Origin: Candidatus Poribacteria bacterium
Lineage (GTDB): Bacteria > Poribacteria > WGA-4E > WGA-3G
Assembly (NCBI GenBank): GCA_028824125.1
Contig: JAPPES010000158.1
Span: 62,001-126,000, forward strand
Direction of reading: 5' to 3'
Length of the DNA: 64,000 bases
In this document: positions 53,305-62,037 of the stretch, piece after piece
How the letters are laid out: the number at the start of each line of letters is the position of its first letter
How positions within the stretch are numbered: the stretch's first letter is position 1
The notes under the pieces: model-generated
Seen by the model: only the letters and a program-made list of their open reading frames with translations
Told to the model about the DNA's origin: nothing
Databases searched by the model: none
Translations under genes and position numbers: made by a program

Positions 53305-55356
53305 TTACCGAACAGATGAGATTTTTTCCCAATCCCACAGTAAAACTGTACCATCCCTGCTTCCACTGGCAAGAATTTTGCCGTTAGACGAGAATTCCAA
53401 TGCCGACACTCCCCATGTATGGCCCTTAAAAAATGGAATAGGGTTTTCTCCCTTCGTGATGGAATTCTTCAATCCGCTAAGCATTGACGATAACGAATTT
53501 ACAAGTGGCAAATTGTGATTAATGTCTATGTTCCATAGATGAATCGTCCCATCCCATTTGCCAATTAGTAACGTTTTGCCATCCGGAGCAAATTGTAAAG
53601 TTTCTACTCCATTTTGGTTTCTGAGAATAGTAACCTGAGTAGCCTCAGCTGTGTTCCATAGACGAATTGTAGAGTCATTACTTGCAGATACGAGAATTTT
53701 TCCGTCAGGTGAAAATGCTAACGCCCTAACTCTATTTCTATGTTTTGTTATGGTGTGTAATGGTGTCCCGTCAATCATGTTCCACACACGAATTGTAGTC
53801 TTCCGGCTTGTAGCGTTCCAACTGGCGGAAGCCAGAGTTTTTCCATCAAGTGAAAACGCTAATCTGCTAATTGGTGCAGTATGCCCTTTAAGTGTGAATT
53901 GAGGCATGTTCATATCGGAATTGGTGGTATCCCAAACTCGAACAAGGGCATCCTTACCACCACTTGCAACGATCTTACCATCTGATGAAATTGTCAATTG
54001 GTTATATGGATCCCTTGTCGGTTGTCCTTTTAAAATAGTGATCGGCTGTTTGGTTTTAACATCCCATACATCTAAAGAACCATCCCAATTATTGTTAACG
54101 ACAGTTTTACCGTCAAGTGAAATTGTACCACTGCTCCTGATATCTAAGTATTCAGTAAACAGTTGTTCCGCCAGATTAATATCCCATTGTTGTATTCGGA
54201 TGTTTCCCGAACCTGAATAGCTGGTGAGTACATTGGTAAGCGCACCATCTACCTTGGAAAACTTAAGCCTCTTTATGGAACTCGGATGTTTTGTCAAACT
54301 GAACCCTTGGTCCCAGGTAATAGTGTTCCACACCCTGATTGTACCATTACTACTGACAGCAAGCAGCGCGGTTTCGTCTGGTGAAAACGCCAACTTATGA
54401 ATATCACTTTTACCTTTATTGAGTATTAGCTGGCGATTATCTTTGTCAAAGGCCAAAGTCCATGGTGGCTTTCGTTCAATTGCTTTATTCCACAACCGCA
54501 CACCATCCTGATGTGCGGTCGCGAAGAACTTACCTTTTGGTGAAAAAGCTGATGTAATAAATCCACTATTAGTATATCGAATAGAAGTTTCCGGACGTTC
54601 ACTAAATTCCAAATTTGCAAATCGAATAGCTCCGATGTCACCGCTGCTTGCAAGGATTTTACTATCAGGTGAAAACACAAGTCCTGTCCTATGTCTATCG
54701 TTACTGGTTACAGATATTAGGTACTTCCCAGTTTTAATGTTCCACACTCGAAATTTATATGCTCCCTGGGCAAAAAATACTGCAGCCAATAACTGTCCAT
54801 CTGGAGAGACCGCAACCGACTTGAACTCTGAATCTTTTAGATACTCCGAACCAAACTTCATATCCTCAAATTCCATTTGTGTTTTTTCGACATCAAAATT
54901 CCATACGCGAATCTGTCCCTTGTTTCCAACACAAGTGAGTTTTGTTCCATCCGTCGAGAAAAATAAGATTTCGATTCTGGCGGGGGCGGCTAAAGTCATA
55001 AAAGGTTTTTCTGCATCTATATCCCACAGTTGCACCTCATCCCATGATGCGCCGGCGATCGTGTTACCATCAGGTGAGAATGTAAGCATGTTGATTGGCT
55101 TGCTTGGTGTTCTTAGTAACTTGATATCTTTACCTGAGAGTGCATCATATATCCAAATTCCTATAGGTGTAGCGACAGCAAACTGAGATCCATCTGGAAA
55201 ATATTTGATGTCGTAAACTAATCCTCTGCCGAGACGCGCGATCGCTCCTTCGGGTAAATGCCACCGGGTTGTGTAATCTTGTGCAAGGCTTGCATCTAAT
55301 GTAAACAAGTTTACAATCAACAAAAGTACGGTATAGAAAAGTAACATCTTTTTCAT
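53305..55356 (-). CDS. Secreted WD40 repeat protein (paralog)
   Basis: A 683-aa protein with a signal peptide ending SLAQ. The shared module start reads LPEGAIARLGRGLVYDIKYF, followed by WD40 blades such as FSPDGKILVSASNDSTIRLW and a final TVLLWDWEKISSVR. It belongs to the same family as its 51.3-kb neighbour and each half of the 10.3-kb protein. The pair is probably a tandem duplication. Likely periplasmic or surface-exposed scaffold; function unknown. Confidence 0.85.
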   Translation of the reverse strand: MKKMLLFYTVLLLIVNLFTLDASLAQDYTTRWHLPEGAIARLGRGLVYDIKYFPDGSQFAVATPIGIWIYDALSGKDIKLLRTPSKPINMLTFSPDGNTIAGASWDEVQLWDIDAEKPFMTLAAPARIEILFFSTDGTKLTCVGNKGQIRVWNFDVEKTQMEFEDMKFGSEYLKDSEFKSVAVSPDGQLLAAVFFAQGAYKFRVWNIKTGKYLISVTSNDRHRTGLVFSPDSKILASSGDIGAIRFANLEFSERPETSIRYTNSGFITSAFSPKGKFFATAHQDGVRLWNKAIERKPPWTLAFDKDNRQLILNKGKSDIHKLAFSPDETALLAVSSNGTIRVWNTITWDQGFSLTKHPSSIKRLKFSKVDGALTNVLTSYSGSGNIRIQQWDINLAEQLFTEYLDIRSSGTISLDGKTVVNNNWDGSLDVWDVKTKQPITILKGQPTRDPYNQLTISSDGKIVASGGKDALVRVWDTTNSDMNMPQFTLKGHTAPISRLAFSLDGKTLASASWNATSRKTTIRVWNMIDGTPLHTITKHRNRVRALAFSPDGKILVSASNDSTIRLWNTAEATQVTILRNQNGVETLQFAPDGKTLLIGKWDGTIHLWNIDINHNLPLVNSLSSMLSGLKNSITKGENPIPFFKGHTWGVSALEFSSNGKILASGSRDGTVLLWDWEKISSVR

Positions 55357-55536
55357 TTACAGACTCCTTTTCACAAGATTCATCTCTGAGATGTCTTACT
55401 CATTTTTGTGATTAGTTTAGCACGTGAACCCTCTAAAAACAAGCGGTATTTGATCTGATTTACCCAGTTTTTCAGGGTCCATATCTGTTTTTCTTACCAT
55501 AACAGCAACTGCCGGTAAATCAGGGATCAATTTATC

Positions 55537-55565
55537 TTGACATCTATCCCTCTACTTATTATACT
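55537..55565 (+). promoter_or_regulatory. Sigma70-type promoter for the sugar isomerase gene
   Basis: A perfect TTGACA, 17-base spacer, TATACT; the -10 box ends 34 bases upstream of the ATG at 55600. Confidence 0.78.
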
Positions 55566-55599
55566 ATCACAAAAAACATCGTCCACAGAAGGAGAGATT

Positions 55600-56364
55600 A
55601 TGGCAACACAACTTGCAGCACAACTTTATACTTTACGCGAATTCACCAAAACCGAAGCCGATATTGCAGAAACCATGAAAAAGGTCAAACAACTCGGCTA
55701 CGACGCTGTCCAATGTTCAGCACTCGGTCCGATTGAACCTGAAGCACTGAAAAAGATAATTGACAACGAAGGTATCACGATCTGCGCTACACATACCAGT
55801 TATGCTCGGATGCGTGATGAGCCGCAAGCGGTTATTGATGAGCATAATTTGTGGGGATGCAAACATGCAGCAATAGGCGGTCTCCCCGGTGAATATCGTA
55901 GCACAGAAGGTTATGCAAAATTTGCACAAGAAGCTTCCGAAGTTGCAGCACGGCTTGCTGAAGGTGGCTTAACCTTTTCTTATCACAACCACAGTTTTGA
56001 GTTGGAACGTTATAATGGACGCACCGGTCTGCAAATCTTATATGAAGAGAGCGATCCAAAATATTTTAATAGCGAAATTGATACCTATTGGATTCAGCAC
56101 GGTGGGGGTGATCCTGCCGAATGGATTCGCAAACTGAAAGGACGGGCGCATATTGTCCATCTTAAAGATATGGCAGTCGTAGGAAACTCACAACGGTATG
56201 CTGAAGTCGGTGAAGGCAACCTCAATTGGCCAGCTATCTTGAATGCGTGTGAATACGCTGAAGTTGAATGGTATATTGTTGAGCAAGATTCTTGCTATGA
56301 ACGCGACCCATTTGAAAGTTTAGGAATCAGCCTTAAGAACTTGCAAGCGATGGGACTTTCTTAA
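55600..56364 (+). CDS. Sugar phosphate isomerase/epimerase family TIM-barrel protein
   Basis: A 254-aa AP-endonuclease-2-type TIM barrel. It starts AAQLYTLREFTKTEADIAET and has QCSALGPIEPEALK, LTFSYHNHSFEL, ILYEESDPKYFNSEIDTYWI, VHLKDM and YIVEQDSCYE, positions that supply metal-binding Glu, His and Asp. Probable role in inositol or sugar metabolism; the exact substrate is unknown. The ATG at 55600 with GGAGAGA upstream is preferred to the TTG at 55537, which lies within the promoter. A terminator follows. Confidence 0.88.
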   Translation: MATQLAAQLYTLREFTKTEADIAETMKKVKQLGYDAVQCSALGPIEPEALKKIIDNEGITICATHTSYARMRDEPQAVIDEHNLWGCKHAAIGGLPGEYRSTEGYAKFAQEASEVAARLAEGGLTFSYHNHSFELERYNGRTGLQILYEESDPKYFNSEIDTYWIQHGGGDPAEWIRKLKGRAHIVHLKDMAVVGNSQRYAEVGEGNLNWPAILNACEYAEVEWYIVEQDSCYERDPFESLGISLKNLQAMGLS

Positions 56365-56379
56365 CGCTAAAACCATACA

Positions 56380-56425
56380 AACTTGGCAGAGCATTGAACG
56401 ATTTTGATGTTCTGCCAAGTTTTTT
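56380..56425 (+). terminator. Intrinsic terminator
   Basis: AACTTGGCAGA pairs with TCTGCCAAGTT around a 20-base loop and is followed by six T. It starts 16 bases after the isomerase stop. Confidence 0.85.
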
Positions 56426-56524
56426 GCAATCACTTTCAAATGACTTGATAGCGAGATATATTCACCTTGACAACTTCCCTGTTTCATGGCAAAATCCAAT
56501 CTAAAAAACACAACGGAGAACATA

Positions 56525-57116
56525 ATGTCACAACCCGACATCCTTCAAACCATCCTCAAAGACAGCAATTACCACCTTGACCTATTCAAAGAGACCGAAA
56601 TACAGGATTTACGCCAAAAGGTGGAAGGCAGCGAGAAACCTGGTATTTACTGAAGAACTGTACGCAGAGATTGCGGAACACCAACCGAAACAGGGAGAAA
56701 TCCTTCTCAGTAAGGATGCAACCCCTGGCATAGCCCACTATTTGCGCGAAGCACCCGACAAGATGATTCCTGCTGGCGGCATACTCCGATTGAAAAGCAA
56801 ATCCGATAGAATCAATAACGAATACTTAACGCTGGTGCTTAATTCTATTTTGACACAAGAACAGGTAAATCGTGATGTGGGAGACTCTGTAATTCTGCAT
56901 TGGCGACCAGATCAAGTTGCAAGTACAGTTATTCCCATTCTACCTCAAGAGAAACAGACAGAAATTCATGAAAAAGTGCTTGAATCTTTTAACTTACGTA
57001 AGCGCGCAAAAGACCTTTTGGAACATGCCAAACGCGCCGTTGAAATTGCTATTGAGCAGGACGAACAGGCTGCTATTGAGTGGTTGGAGTCTGTTTCGGA
57101 AAAGGGTGATATTTAG
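56525..57116 (+). pseudogene. Collapsed type I restriction locus: 5' HsdR/M-like start joined to hsdS 3' end
   Basis: From ATG 56525 a 42-codon frame reads MSQPDILQTILKDSNYH..LFKETEIQDLRQKV, like the start of proteins with a type I restriction R N-terminal domain, and then stops. In another frame, from about 56625 to 57116, the sequence encodes the C-terminal half of an HsdS specificity subunit: GEILLSKDATPGIAH, GGILRLKSKS, VILHWRPDQVASTVIPILPQ, FNLRKRAKDLLEHAKRAVEI. The middle of the operon is missing, so a deletion probably fused the two ends. If translated alone the hsdS part would lack its first recognition domain. Confidence 0.75.
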
Positions 57117-57131
57117 CGTTTATGAATGCGA

Positions 57132-57160
57132 TTGACATATACAACACATCAATGTATAAT
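57132..57160 (+). promoter_or_regulatory. Consensus sigma70 promoter of the ATPase/TOPRIM-like pair
   Basis: Perfect TTGACA and TATAAT hexamers separated by exactly 17 bases, ending 31 bases before the ATPase ATG. The strongest promoter match in the window. Confidence 0.88.
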
Positions 57161-57190
57161 TATTAGGAAGAAAATAGGAGGTGAATAACG

Positions 57191-58372
57191 ATGTCTGGAA
57201 GAAAAGCATTTTTAGAAAAAATACACATAAAAAACTATCTGAGTTTACGGGATGTTACACTTCCTTTCAAACCGTTGACCGTGCTTGTCGGACCGAATGC
57301 AAGCGGAAAAACAAATGCGTTGGCCGCATTGTTACACCTTAGGATGACAATAGTTCATGAAGAATTCGCCTCAGGTGAATTCAAACGGGCTTCCCTATGG
57401 GCAGGTGAAGCACAAAAAACCTCTTTTCATTTACAGACAAAAATAGAAGAAAACCGAACCCGATACCACTTAGAGATAAAACCGAAACCCGATTTTTCTT
57501 ATTTTTCAGAACAATTATTGGTTAATGATGTAAAAGTTATTTCAATTCAAGATGGGTATGGAGTAATCCGAGATGAACATGGCGAGAATGAGACACCATA
57601 TAACTCCAATAAACCCGCCTTAGGATCAGCTGGAAATTACGGGAACAAACCGATTACACGCTCATTAGCTGAGTTTATGAGAGGATGGAAATTTTACGAT
57701 TTTTCAACAGACATTATACGCAATAGCCTTATGGCATTCTCACATGAAGAAAAAGAAATTCGAGAATCTTCTAAACTTGAGATTCTTGGTAAGGAGTTAC
57801 CAGAAGTTCTTTGGAACTTGCATAAGAATTCGCCTGAGAATTTTCGAAATGTCAGTGATTCCCTCGCCACAAGCACAAATCGCAAAATAGGCTACTGTCC
57901 AATTGATGGACAAAACCAACTTTGTCTATTGGAAGGATACAAAAATCCTATTCCGTTGCATAGTGCATCTGATGGCATTTTGCGTTTGATTACATATAAC
58001 ACCCTGCTCAACGAACCTGAATTGCCGCCATTTATTGCTATTGAAGAACCGGAGCGAAACCTACATCCTGGTGCCCTATCTGACATCGCACATGTGCTTG
58101 AGCAAATTGCTAAATATTCTCAGGTCATTATTACAACCCACAGTTCACAACTGCTTGGTGCATTTAATTCAGCAAGTTTGTCGGATTCACTTGGTGTTTT
58201 ACTGTTACGCAACCGTCCGGGTTTCGGTACAGAGGCACTCAATCTTGAGGATTACCGCGCCAAAAAGAAGGCACTTGATGGTTGGATTGCAGATTTCGGG
58301 ATTGGTAGTGCTGTCTTTGATAGCGGACTCCTGCCTGACGAAATGGAGGGGACATCCGAATGCCAAGCATAA
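57191..58372 (+). CDS. AAA/ABC-type ATPase (AAA_21, RecF/OLD-like), putative defence protein
   Basis: A 393-aa ATPase. It has KIHIKNYLSLRDVTLPFKP, Walker A GPNASGKT at residues 34-41, a signature-like SASDGILRL near 260, Walker B FIAIEEPERNLHP near 281 and the switch motif TTHSSQLL near 315. This is the RecF/SMC-like layout of solo ATPases found in defence loci. The nuclease domain of OLD proteins is not fused; instead a TOPRIM-like protein is encoded by the next gene, whose start overlaps this one by 13 bases. An ideal AGGAGGT site and a consensus promoter precede it. Flanking hsdS remnants support a defence setting. Confidence 0.88.
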   Translation: MSGRKAFLEKIHIKNYLSLRDVTLPFKPLTVLVGPNASGKTNALAALLHLRMTIVHEEFASGEFKRASLWAGEAQKTSFHLQTKIEENRTRYHLEIKPKPDFSYFSEQLLVNDVKVISIQDGYGVIRDEHGENETPYNSNKPALGSAGNYGNKPITRSLAEFMRGWKFYDFSTDIIRNSLMAFSHEEKEIRESSKLEILGKELPEVLWNLHKNSPENFRNVSDSLATSTNRKIGYCPIDGQNQLCLLEGYKNPIPLHSASDGILRLITYNTLLNEPELPPFIAIEEPERNLHPGALSDIAHVLEQIAKYSQVIITTHSSQLLGAFNSASLSDSLGVLLLRNRPGFGTEALNLEDYRAKKKALDGWIADFGIGSAVFDSGLLPDEMEGTSECQA

Positions 58373-59070
58373 GAATCTGGACTTTGGAGTCAGACAACGA
58401 TGCGAAGGCAGTCAAGTGTTTGGCACATAAGTTGGTCGCATTTTTGCAACTTGGACCGATGTCAATTGACACCACTGGCAGACTTAAACCCCCAACACGA
58501 CTCAGGGATGCTATTCGAATTTTGCTTGAAGATGAGGACTGTGTTATTTTAATCATTGACCGAGACGGACCGATAGCACACCATGAAAGATTACAACAAC
58601 CGAATTCTCTAATAAATCAAATTAAACAGATAGTCAATGACCGTGATTTTGTTGATAGAGTTTTTCTCGTAGAAGCAGTACAAGAACTTGAGGCGTGGTT
58701 GCTCATCGATTGTCTCGGTATCTTTTGTTATTACGCAACCAAACGCGCCCAGTTCAGGGAAAACTGTCGCAGTAAAGTCTCAGCAAACCAACCTCTCAAA
58801 CGATTAGCTGACCGTTATCAGAAAGGGAATACAGAGAACATCGTTGAAGCAGAACAAGGCGGGCGCGGAGCGAAAGAATACCTAACCGAGTTTTCTGAAA
58901 GAGTCCTCCGAGTACTGAATCCTAACCTCACACAAAGGAACATTGACCGTGAAAAATACCAGGAAACGCGATCTCCTGAAGTAGCCGAACATATTGAGAT
59001 CAACAAAGAAACTTTGCAGCGCAATAATTCTCTCAAAAAACTCGGTGATGTGATAGCGCAATTCCAGTGA
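58360..59070 (+). CDS. DUF4276-like TOPRIM-type protein, partner of the ATPase
   Basis: A 236-aa protein. E10 in IWTLESDNDAKAVKC, a VILIIDRDGP motif near residue 65 and VEAVQELEAWLLID near residue 105 resemble the acidic residues of DUF4276/TOPRIM-like families. The DxD-type site would bind metal, suggesting a nuclease. Its ATG lies inside the last codons of the ATPase, so the two are translationally coupled, as in other ATPase-plus-nuclease defence pairs. The exact family assignment is moderately sure; the activity is inferred. Confidence 0.72.
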   Translation: MPSIRIWTLESDNDAKAVKCLAHKLVAFLQLGPMSIDTTGRLKPPTRLRDAIRILLEDEDCVILIIDRDGPIAHHERLQQPNSLINQIKQIVNDRDFVDRVFLVEAVQELEAWLLIDCLGIFCYYATKRAQFRENCRSKVSANQPLKRLADRYQKGNTENIVEAEQGGRGAKEYLTEFSERVLRVLNPNLTQRNIDREKYQETRSPEVAEHIEINKETLQRNNSLKKLGDVIAQFQ

Positions 59071-59180
59071 AGCGTAACATAATGCTGAGTAAATGGTCAC
59101 CAACGCCGAATACGTTATAATGTATGAACTTTAATAGCGTGGTATGGATATTCCATTATACTTTTCCTGTAACCTATATT

Positions 59181-59336
59181 AACCCAAGTTGCTACCTATA
59201 AGTTTTTAGACATGGAAACACCGTCTTTAATGAACAATATGCGGATAATTAGCCAATATTTGTAGAGCAAACTGTCAGTTTGCGGACTCATAAGCACAAT
59301 CTAACAGATTGTGCTACAAAGGTGGCAACTTAGGTT
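59181..59336 (+). repeat. MITE-like element D, copy 2 (uninterrupted)
   Basis: A 156-bp element bounded by AACCCAAGTTGCTACC and the inverse of AACCTAAGTTGCCACC. It holds the palindromes CAAACTGTCAGTTTG and GCACAATCTAACAGATTGTGC. It is the opposite-strand counterpart of 16842-17122 without the nested element C, so it shows the empty-site sequence. Confidence 0.78.
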
Positions 59337-59344
59337 ATATTATC

Positions 59345-59386
59345 ATATCAAAAACCTTCTGGAATGCGCCAAACGCGCTGTGGGAA
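59345..59386 (+). pseudogene. hsdS 3' tail remnant
   Basis: The bases encode KNLLECAKRAVGIN, matching KDLLEHAKRAVEIA in the hsdS fragment at 57012-57053, with similar DNA (shared GCCAAACGCGC). This second short copy lies on the far side of the ATPase/TOPRIM-like pair. Confidence 0.6.
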
Positions 59387-59481
59387 TTAACTGGGATAAA
59401 AGCATACCTTTCCGCGCTCTCCGAAATTCTGACAAAATGAAATCGGGGTTGGAACCCGCTGAATACCACACGGGGAATCAT

Positions 59482-59506
59482 GGCGAATACCGGACGCGTA
59501 TTCGCC
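59482..59506. repeat. GGCGAATAC hairpin repeat
   Basis: A perfect 9-bp stem GGCGAATAC/GTATTCGCC with a 7-base loop, preceded by GGGGAATCAT. The same arrangement occurs near 38537-38568 after the TATAGT repeat. Confidence 0.6.
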
Positions 59507-59664
59507 CAATGGCATTCATACCGTTGATTTGGCGTATTCAGCGTTGATTCCCTCCAACAAAGATGGAAAAGTTAATGCCAAAAACTTTACACACTCCTAA
59601 AAGCATATTTTCTTGACTTTTCCACCAATTTGTGATATTATTAAACGGATAATTAAATTGAAAA

Positions 59665-59738
59665 CGGGGCGTGGCGCAGTCCGGAAGCGCGCTTGAATGG
59701 GGTTCAAGAGGTCGCTGGTTCGAATCCAGTCGCCCCGA
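59665..59738 (+). tRNA. tRNA-Pro (GGG anticodon)
   Basis: A 74-nt cloverleaf. Acceptor stem CGGGGCG/CGCCCCG (59665-59671 with 59731-59737), discriminator A, no encoded CCA. The anticodon stem CTTGA/TCAAG encloses ATGGGGT, giving anticodon GGG. The T arm contains GGTTCGAATCC. It lies 62 bp upstream of hom on the same strand. Confidence 0.95.
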
Positions 59739-59799
59739 TTTGATGGGCGTTGCAGCGAGTCGATAGACTGTTCGCTGCCCAGTTTCAGTTAATGAACTC

Positions 59800-61146
59800 A
59801 TGAGAAGAGAGGCAGTTGTAGTCGTGGATAAATCGTGTATTAATATAGGCATTTTAGGATGGGGAACAGTCGGCACCGGTGTTTCCAAGATTCTAATAAA
59901 TCAGAATACGCTCATATCTAAAAACAGTGGCATCCAATTATGCCTAAAAAAAGTTGTGAAACGGACACTTCCGGCTTCACGCGAAGGCATAGAACTCCCC
60001 ACTGACTGTCTAACGACTGATCCCGTTGAAGTTGTTGACAACCCCGAAATTGATATTGTCGTGGAACTCATCGGTGGTGTTTCCGAGGCACATTCACTCA
60101 TCACCCGTGCAATCCAAAATGGTAAGCACGTTGTGACAGCAAACAAAGCTCTCTTGGCAGAACACGGAGGTGAATTGTTCCAATTAGCGCAGAAACATCA
60201 GGTAAGCCTTAACTTTGAGGCAAGCACCGCAGGGGGCATCCCAATTATTAAAACCCTCCAAGAAAGTTTCACCGCTAACCAAATTCAATCCATTTACGGC
60301 ATTGTTAACGGCACTTGCAACTACATGCTGACTGAAATGAATGAACGTGGTGTTGATTTTGCCGATGTGCTTGCAGATGCTCAAGAGAAAGGTTACGCTG
60401 AGGCAGACCCAACACTTGATATTGAAGGAATTGATGCTGCCCAGAAACTAACACTTCTTATCGCGCTCGCCTACGGCGTGAATCTCTCAGTTGACCAATT
60501 CCATGTTGAAGGTATCACAGACATTTCTCAGAAAGAGATTCAGTATGCACATGAACTCGGTTATGTAATCAAACTGCTCGCCATTGCGAAGTTAACCGAT
60601 GACAACCGTGTGGAAGCGCGCGTACATCCGACACTCCTGCCAGAGCGAAGTTTATTAGCGAACGTCGGTGGCGCATTTAATGCTGTGTGCGTTATCGGAT
60701 CGGCTGTTGGTCCAACACTCTTTTATGGACAGGGGGCTGGCGAAATGCCTACTGCAAGTGCTGTCGTAGCAGATATTATTGATGCCGCAAAATCTATCCA
60801 GGGGGGCGTGAGTTCACCAATCTCTCAAGCATGGCTTGCAGATTCGCAGCCTGAAATTACTCTCTGTTCTATTGACGATATTGAGACACGCTACTACCTC
60901 CGTTTTGTTGTGATTGATCGCCCGGGAGTTTTAGCAAGCATTGGAAGCATATTAGGAAACCATAACATCAGTATTGCCTCAGTTATTCAAAAAGAACCCC
61001 ACGGCACCGATACCGTTTCACTCATGATGTTAACACATCAGGCGCGAGAGAAAAATATGAAAGCCGCGCTTAAACAGATTTACACGCTTGAAGTTGTCAA
61101 AGGGAACGCGAAACTTATCAGAATTGAAGAAGAAGTAGCTTTTTAA
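59800..61146 (+). CDS. hom: Homoserine dehydrogenase
   Basis: Reduces aspartate semialdehyde to homoserine for threonine and methionine synthesis. The 448-aa protein has the NAD(P)-binding GILGWGTVGTGV, ELIGG, NKALLA, and the substrate-binding GIVNGTCNYMLTEM and EADPTLDIEGIDAAQK. A C-terminal ACT domain (RFVVIDRPGVLASIGSIL) can bind an amino-acid effector for feedback control. The ATG at 59800 lacks a good ribosome site; GTG 59824, with GAGAGG upstream, is an alternative. yceD follows 17 bp later. Confidence 0.95.
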   Translation: MRREAVVVVDKSCINIGILGWGTVGTGVSKILINQNTLISKNSGIQLCLKKVVKRTLPASREGIELPTDCLTTDPVEVVDNPEIDIVVELIGGVSEAHSLITRAIQNGKHVVTANKALLAEHGGELFQLAQKHQVSLNFEASTAGGIPIIKTLQESFTANQIQSIYGIVNGTCNYMLTEMNERGVDFADVLADAQEKGYAEADPTLDIEGIDAAQKLTLLIALAYGVNLSVDQFHVEGITDISQKEIQYAHELGYVIKLLAIAKLTDDNRVEARVHPTLLPERSLLANVGGAFNAVCVIGSAVGPTLFYGQGAGEMPTASAVVADIIDAAKSIQGGVSSPISQAWLADSQPEITLCSIDDIETRYYLRFVVIDRPGVLASIGSILGNHNISIASVIQKEPHGTDTVSLMMLTHQAREKNMKAALKQIYTLEVVKGNAKLIRIEEEVAF

Positions 61147-61163
61147 GTCCAACAGACAAAACA

Positions 61164-61784
61164 ATGAAAGACACGTTGGTTTTTGACGCAAGAAACATTC
61201 AAGACGGGGTCTTCAATAATCATGAAGTAGAAATCCCGACTTCGCAGCTTGAATTGGATCTTGAGGATGTCCGATTTATCAGTCCAGTGCGGGGCACCGT
61301 TCAACTACTCCGGCACAACGAGGATGATGTTTATGTCAAAGCTGATATATTCACGGATGTTGAAATGCAATGCGGTAGGTGTCTTGAACCTTTTGAAGAG
61401 GACATCACAGCAACTTTTGAATTGCAATTCATGCCAACTAACAATCCCGAAGAGATTGAATCGGGAGGGATTGCAGATGGAGAACGTTACTATGATGGTG
61501 AAACTTTTGACATCTCTGAAGATGCCCGACAAGCATTAATAATTCAGATACCAGTTTGGCCTCTCTGCTCACAGGCCTGTGAAGGTTTATGCTATGGATG
61601 CGGTATAAATCTAAATGAGGAACATTGTATTTGTCAAAATACAGATGATATTGAATCTGAAGAAACGCTCGATGTAAACTCACCTTTTGCAGTGCTACCA
61701 CAGTTGTTAGAGACAGCAAAGTCGGAAAGTAAATCGAAAAACCGTAAGGAGATAATTTCTAAAAATGGCACATCCAAAACGTAA
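61164..61784 (+). CDS. yceD: DUF177 (YceD) family protein
   Basis: A 206-aa YceD protein with paired cysteines MQCGRCLEPFEEDI and PLCSQACEGLCYGCG, which may bind metal. Family members are coded beside rpmF and are linked with 23S rRNA accumulation. The last 20 bases overlap the rpmF start, a coupling typical of this family. Slightly longer than average owing to the lysine/serine-rich C-terminus. Confidence 0.9.
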   Translation: MKDTLVFDARNIQDGVFNNHEVEIPTSQLELDLEDVRFISPVRGTVQLLRHNEDDVYVKADIFTDVEMQCGRCLEPFEEDITATFELQFMPTNNPEEIESGGIADGERYYDGETFDISEDARQALIIQIPVWPLCSQACEGLCYGCGINLNEEHCICQNTDDIESEETLDVNSPFAVLPQLLETAKSESKSKNRKEIISKNGTSKT

Positions 61785-61953
61785 AACATCAAAATCTAAA
61801 AAAAGAATGCGGAGAAGTCATCATGCACTCCGGAACCAAGTTATCACAGATTGCTTATATTGTGGAGAAATGATGGTTTCACACCGCGTCTGCACACATT
61901 GTGGGCACTATAAAGGGAGATCAGTTCTAAAGTCTACAGAAGAACAACTGTAG
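61765..61953 (+). CDS. rpmF: Ribosomal protein L32
   Basis: A 62-aa basic protein starting MAHPKRKTSKSKKRMRRSHH, with CLYCGE and CTHCGHYKGR cysteine pairs indicating the zinc form. A component of the 50S subunit. It overlaps the end of yceD by 20 bases. AAGGAG lies about ten bases upstream of the ATG. fabH follows after 84 bp. Confidence 0.96.
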   Translation: MAHPKRKTSKSKKRMRRSHHALRNQVITDCLYCGEMMVSHRVCTHCGHYKGRSVLKSTEEQL

Positions 61954-62037
61954 ATAAGAAGCCAGCGTCTCAATTCTCGCCGATGACCTCACACGTTTGT
62001 GTTGATTCTTCTAAATCGGCTAAAAGGATTCTTCAGC

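Larger units (their letters stand above)
59071..59664. other. Intergenic region of composite repeats
   Basis: About 600 bases without an intact gene. It holds element D copy 2 (59181-59336), an hsdS tail remnant (59345-59386), a GGCGAATAC..GTATTCGCC hairpin (59482-59506) and an AT-rich run before tRNA-Pro. Near 59575 AAAACTTTACACACTCCT resembles one arm of the terminator at 20701-20745. Confidence 0.65.

Noticed and set aside
56577-57116. Full hsdS gene
   Set aside because: Only the C-terminal recognition/helix half is present, and the first codons come from a different gene out of frame.
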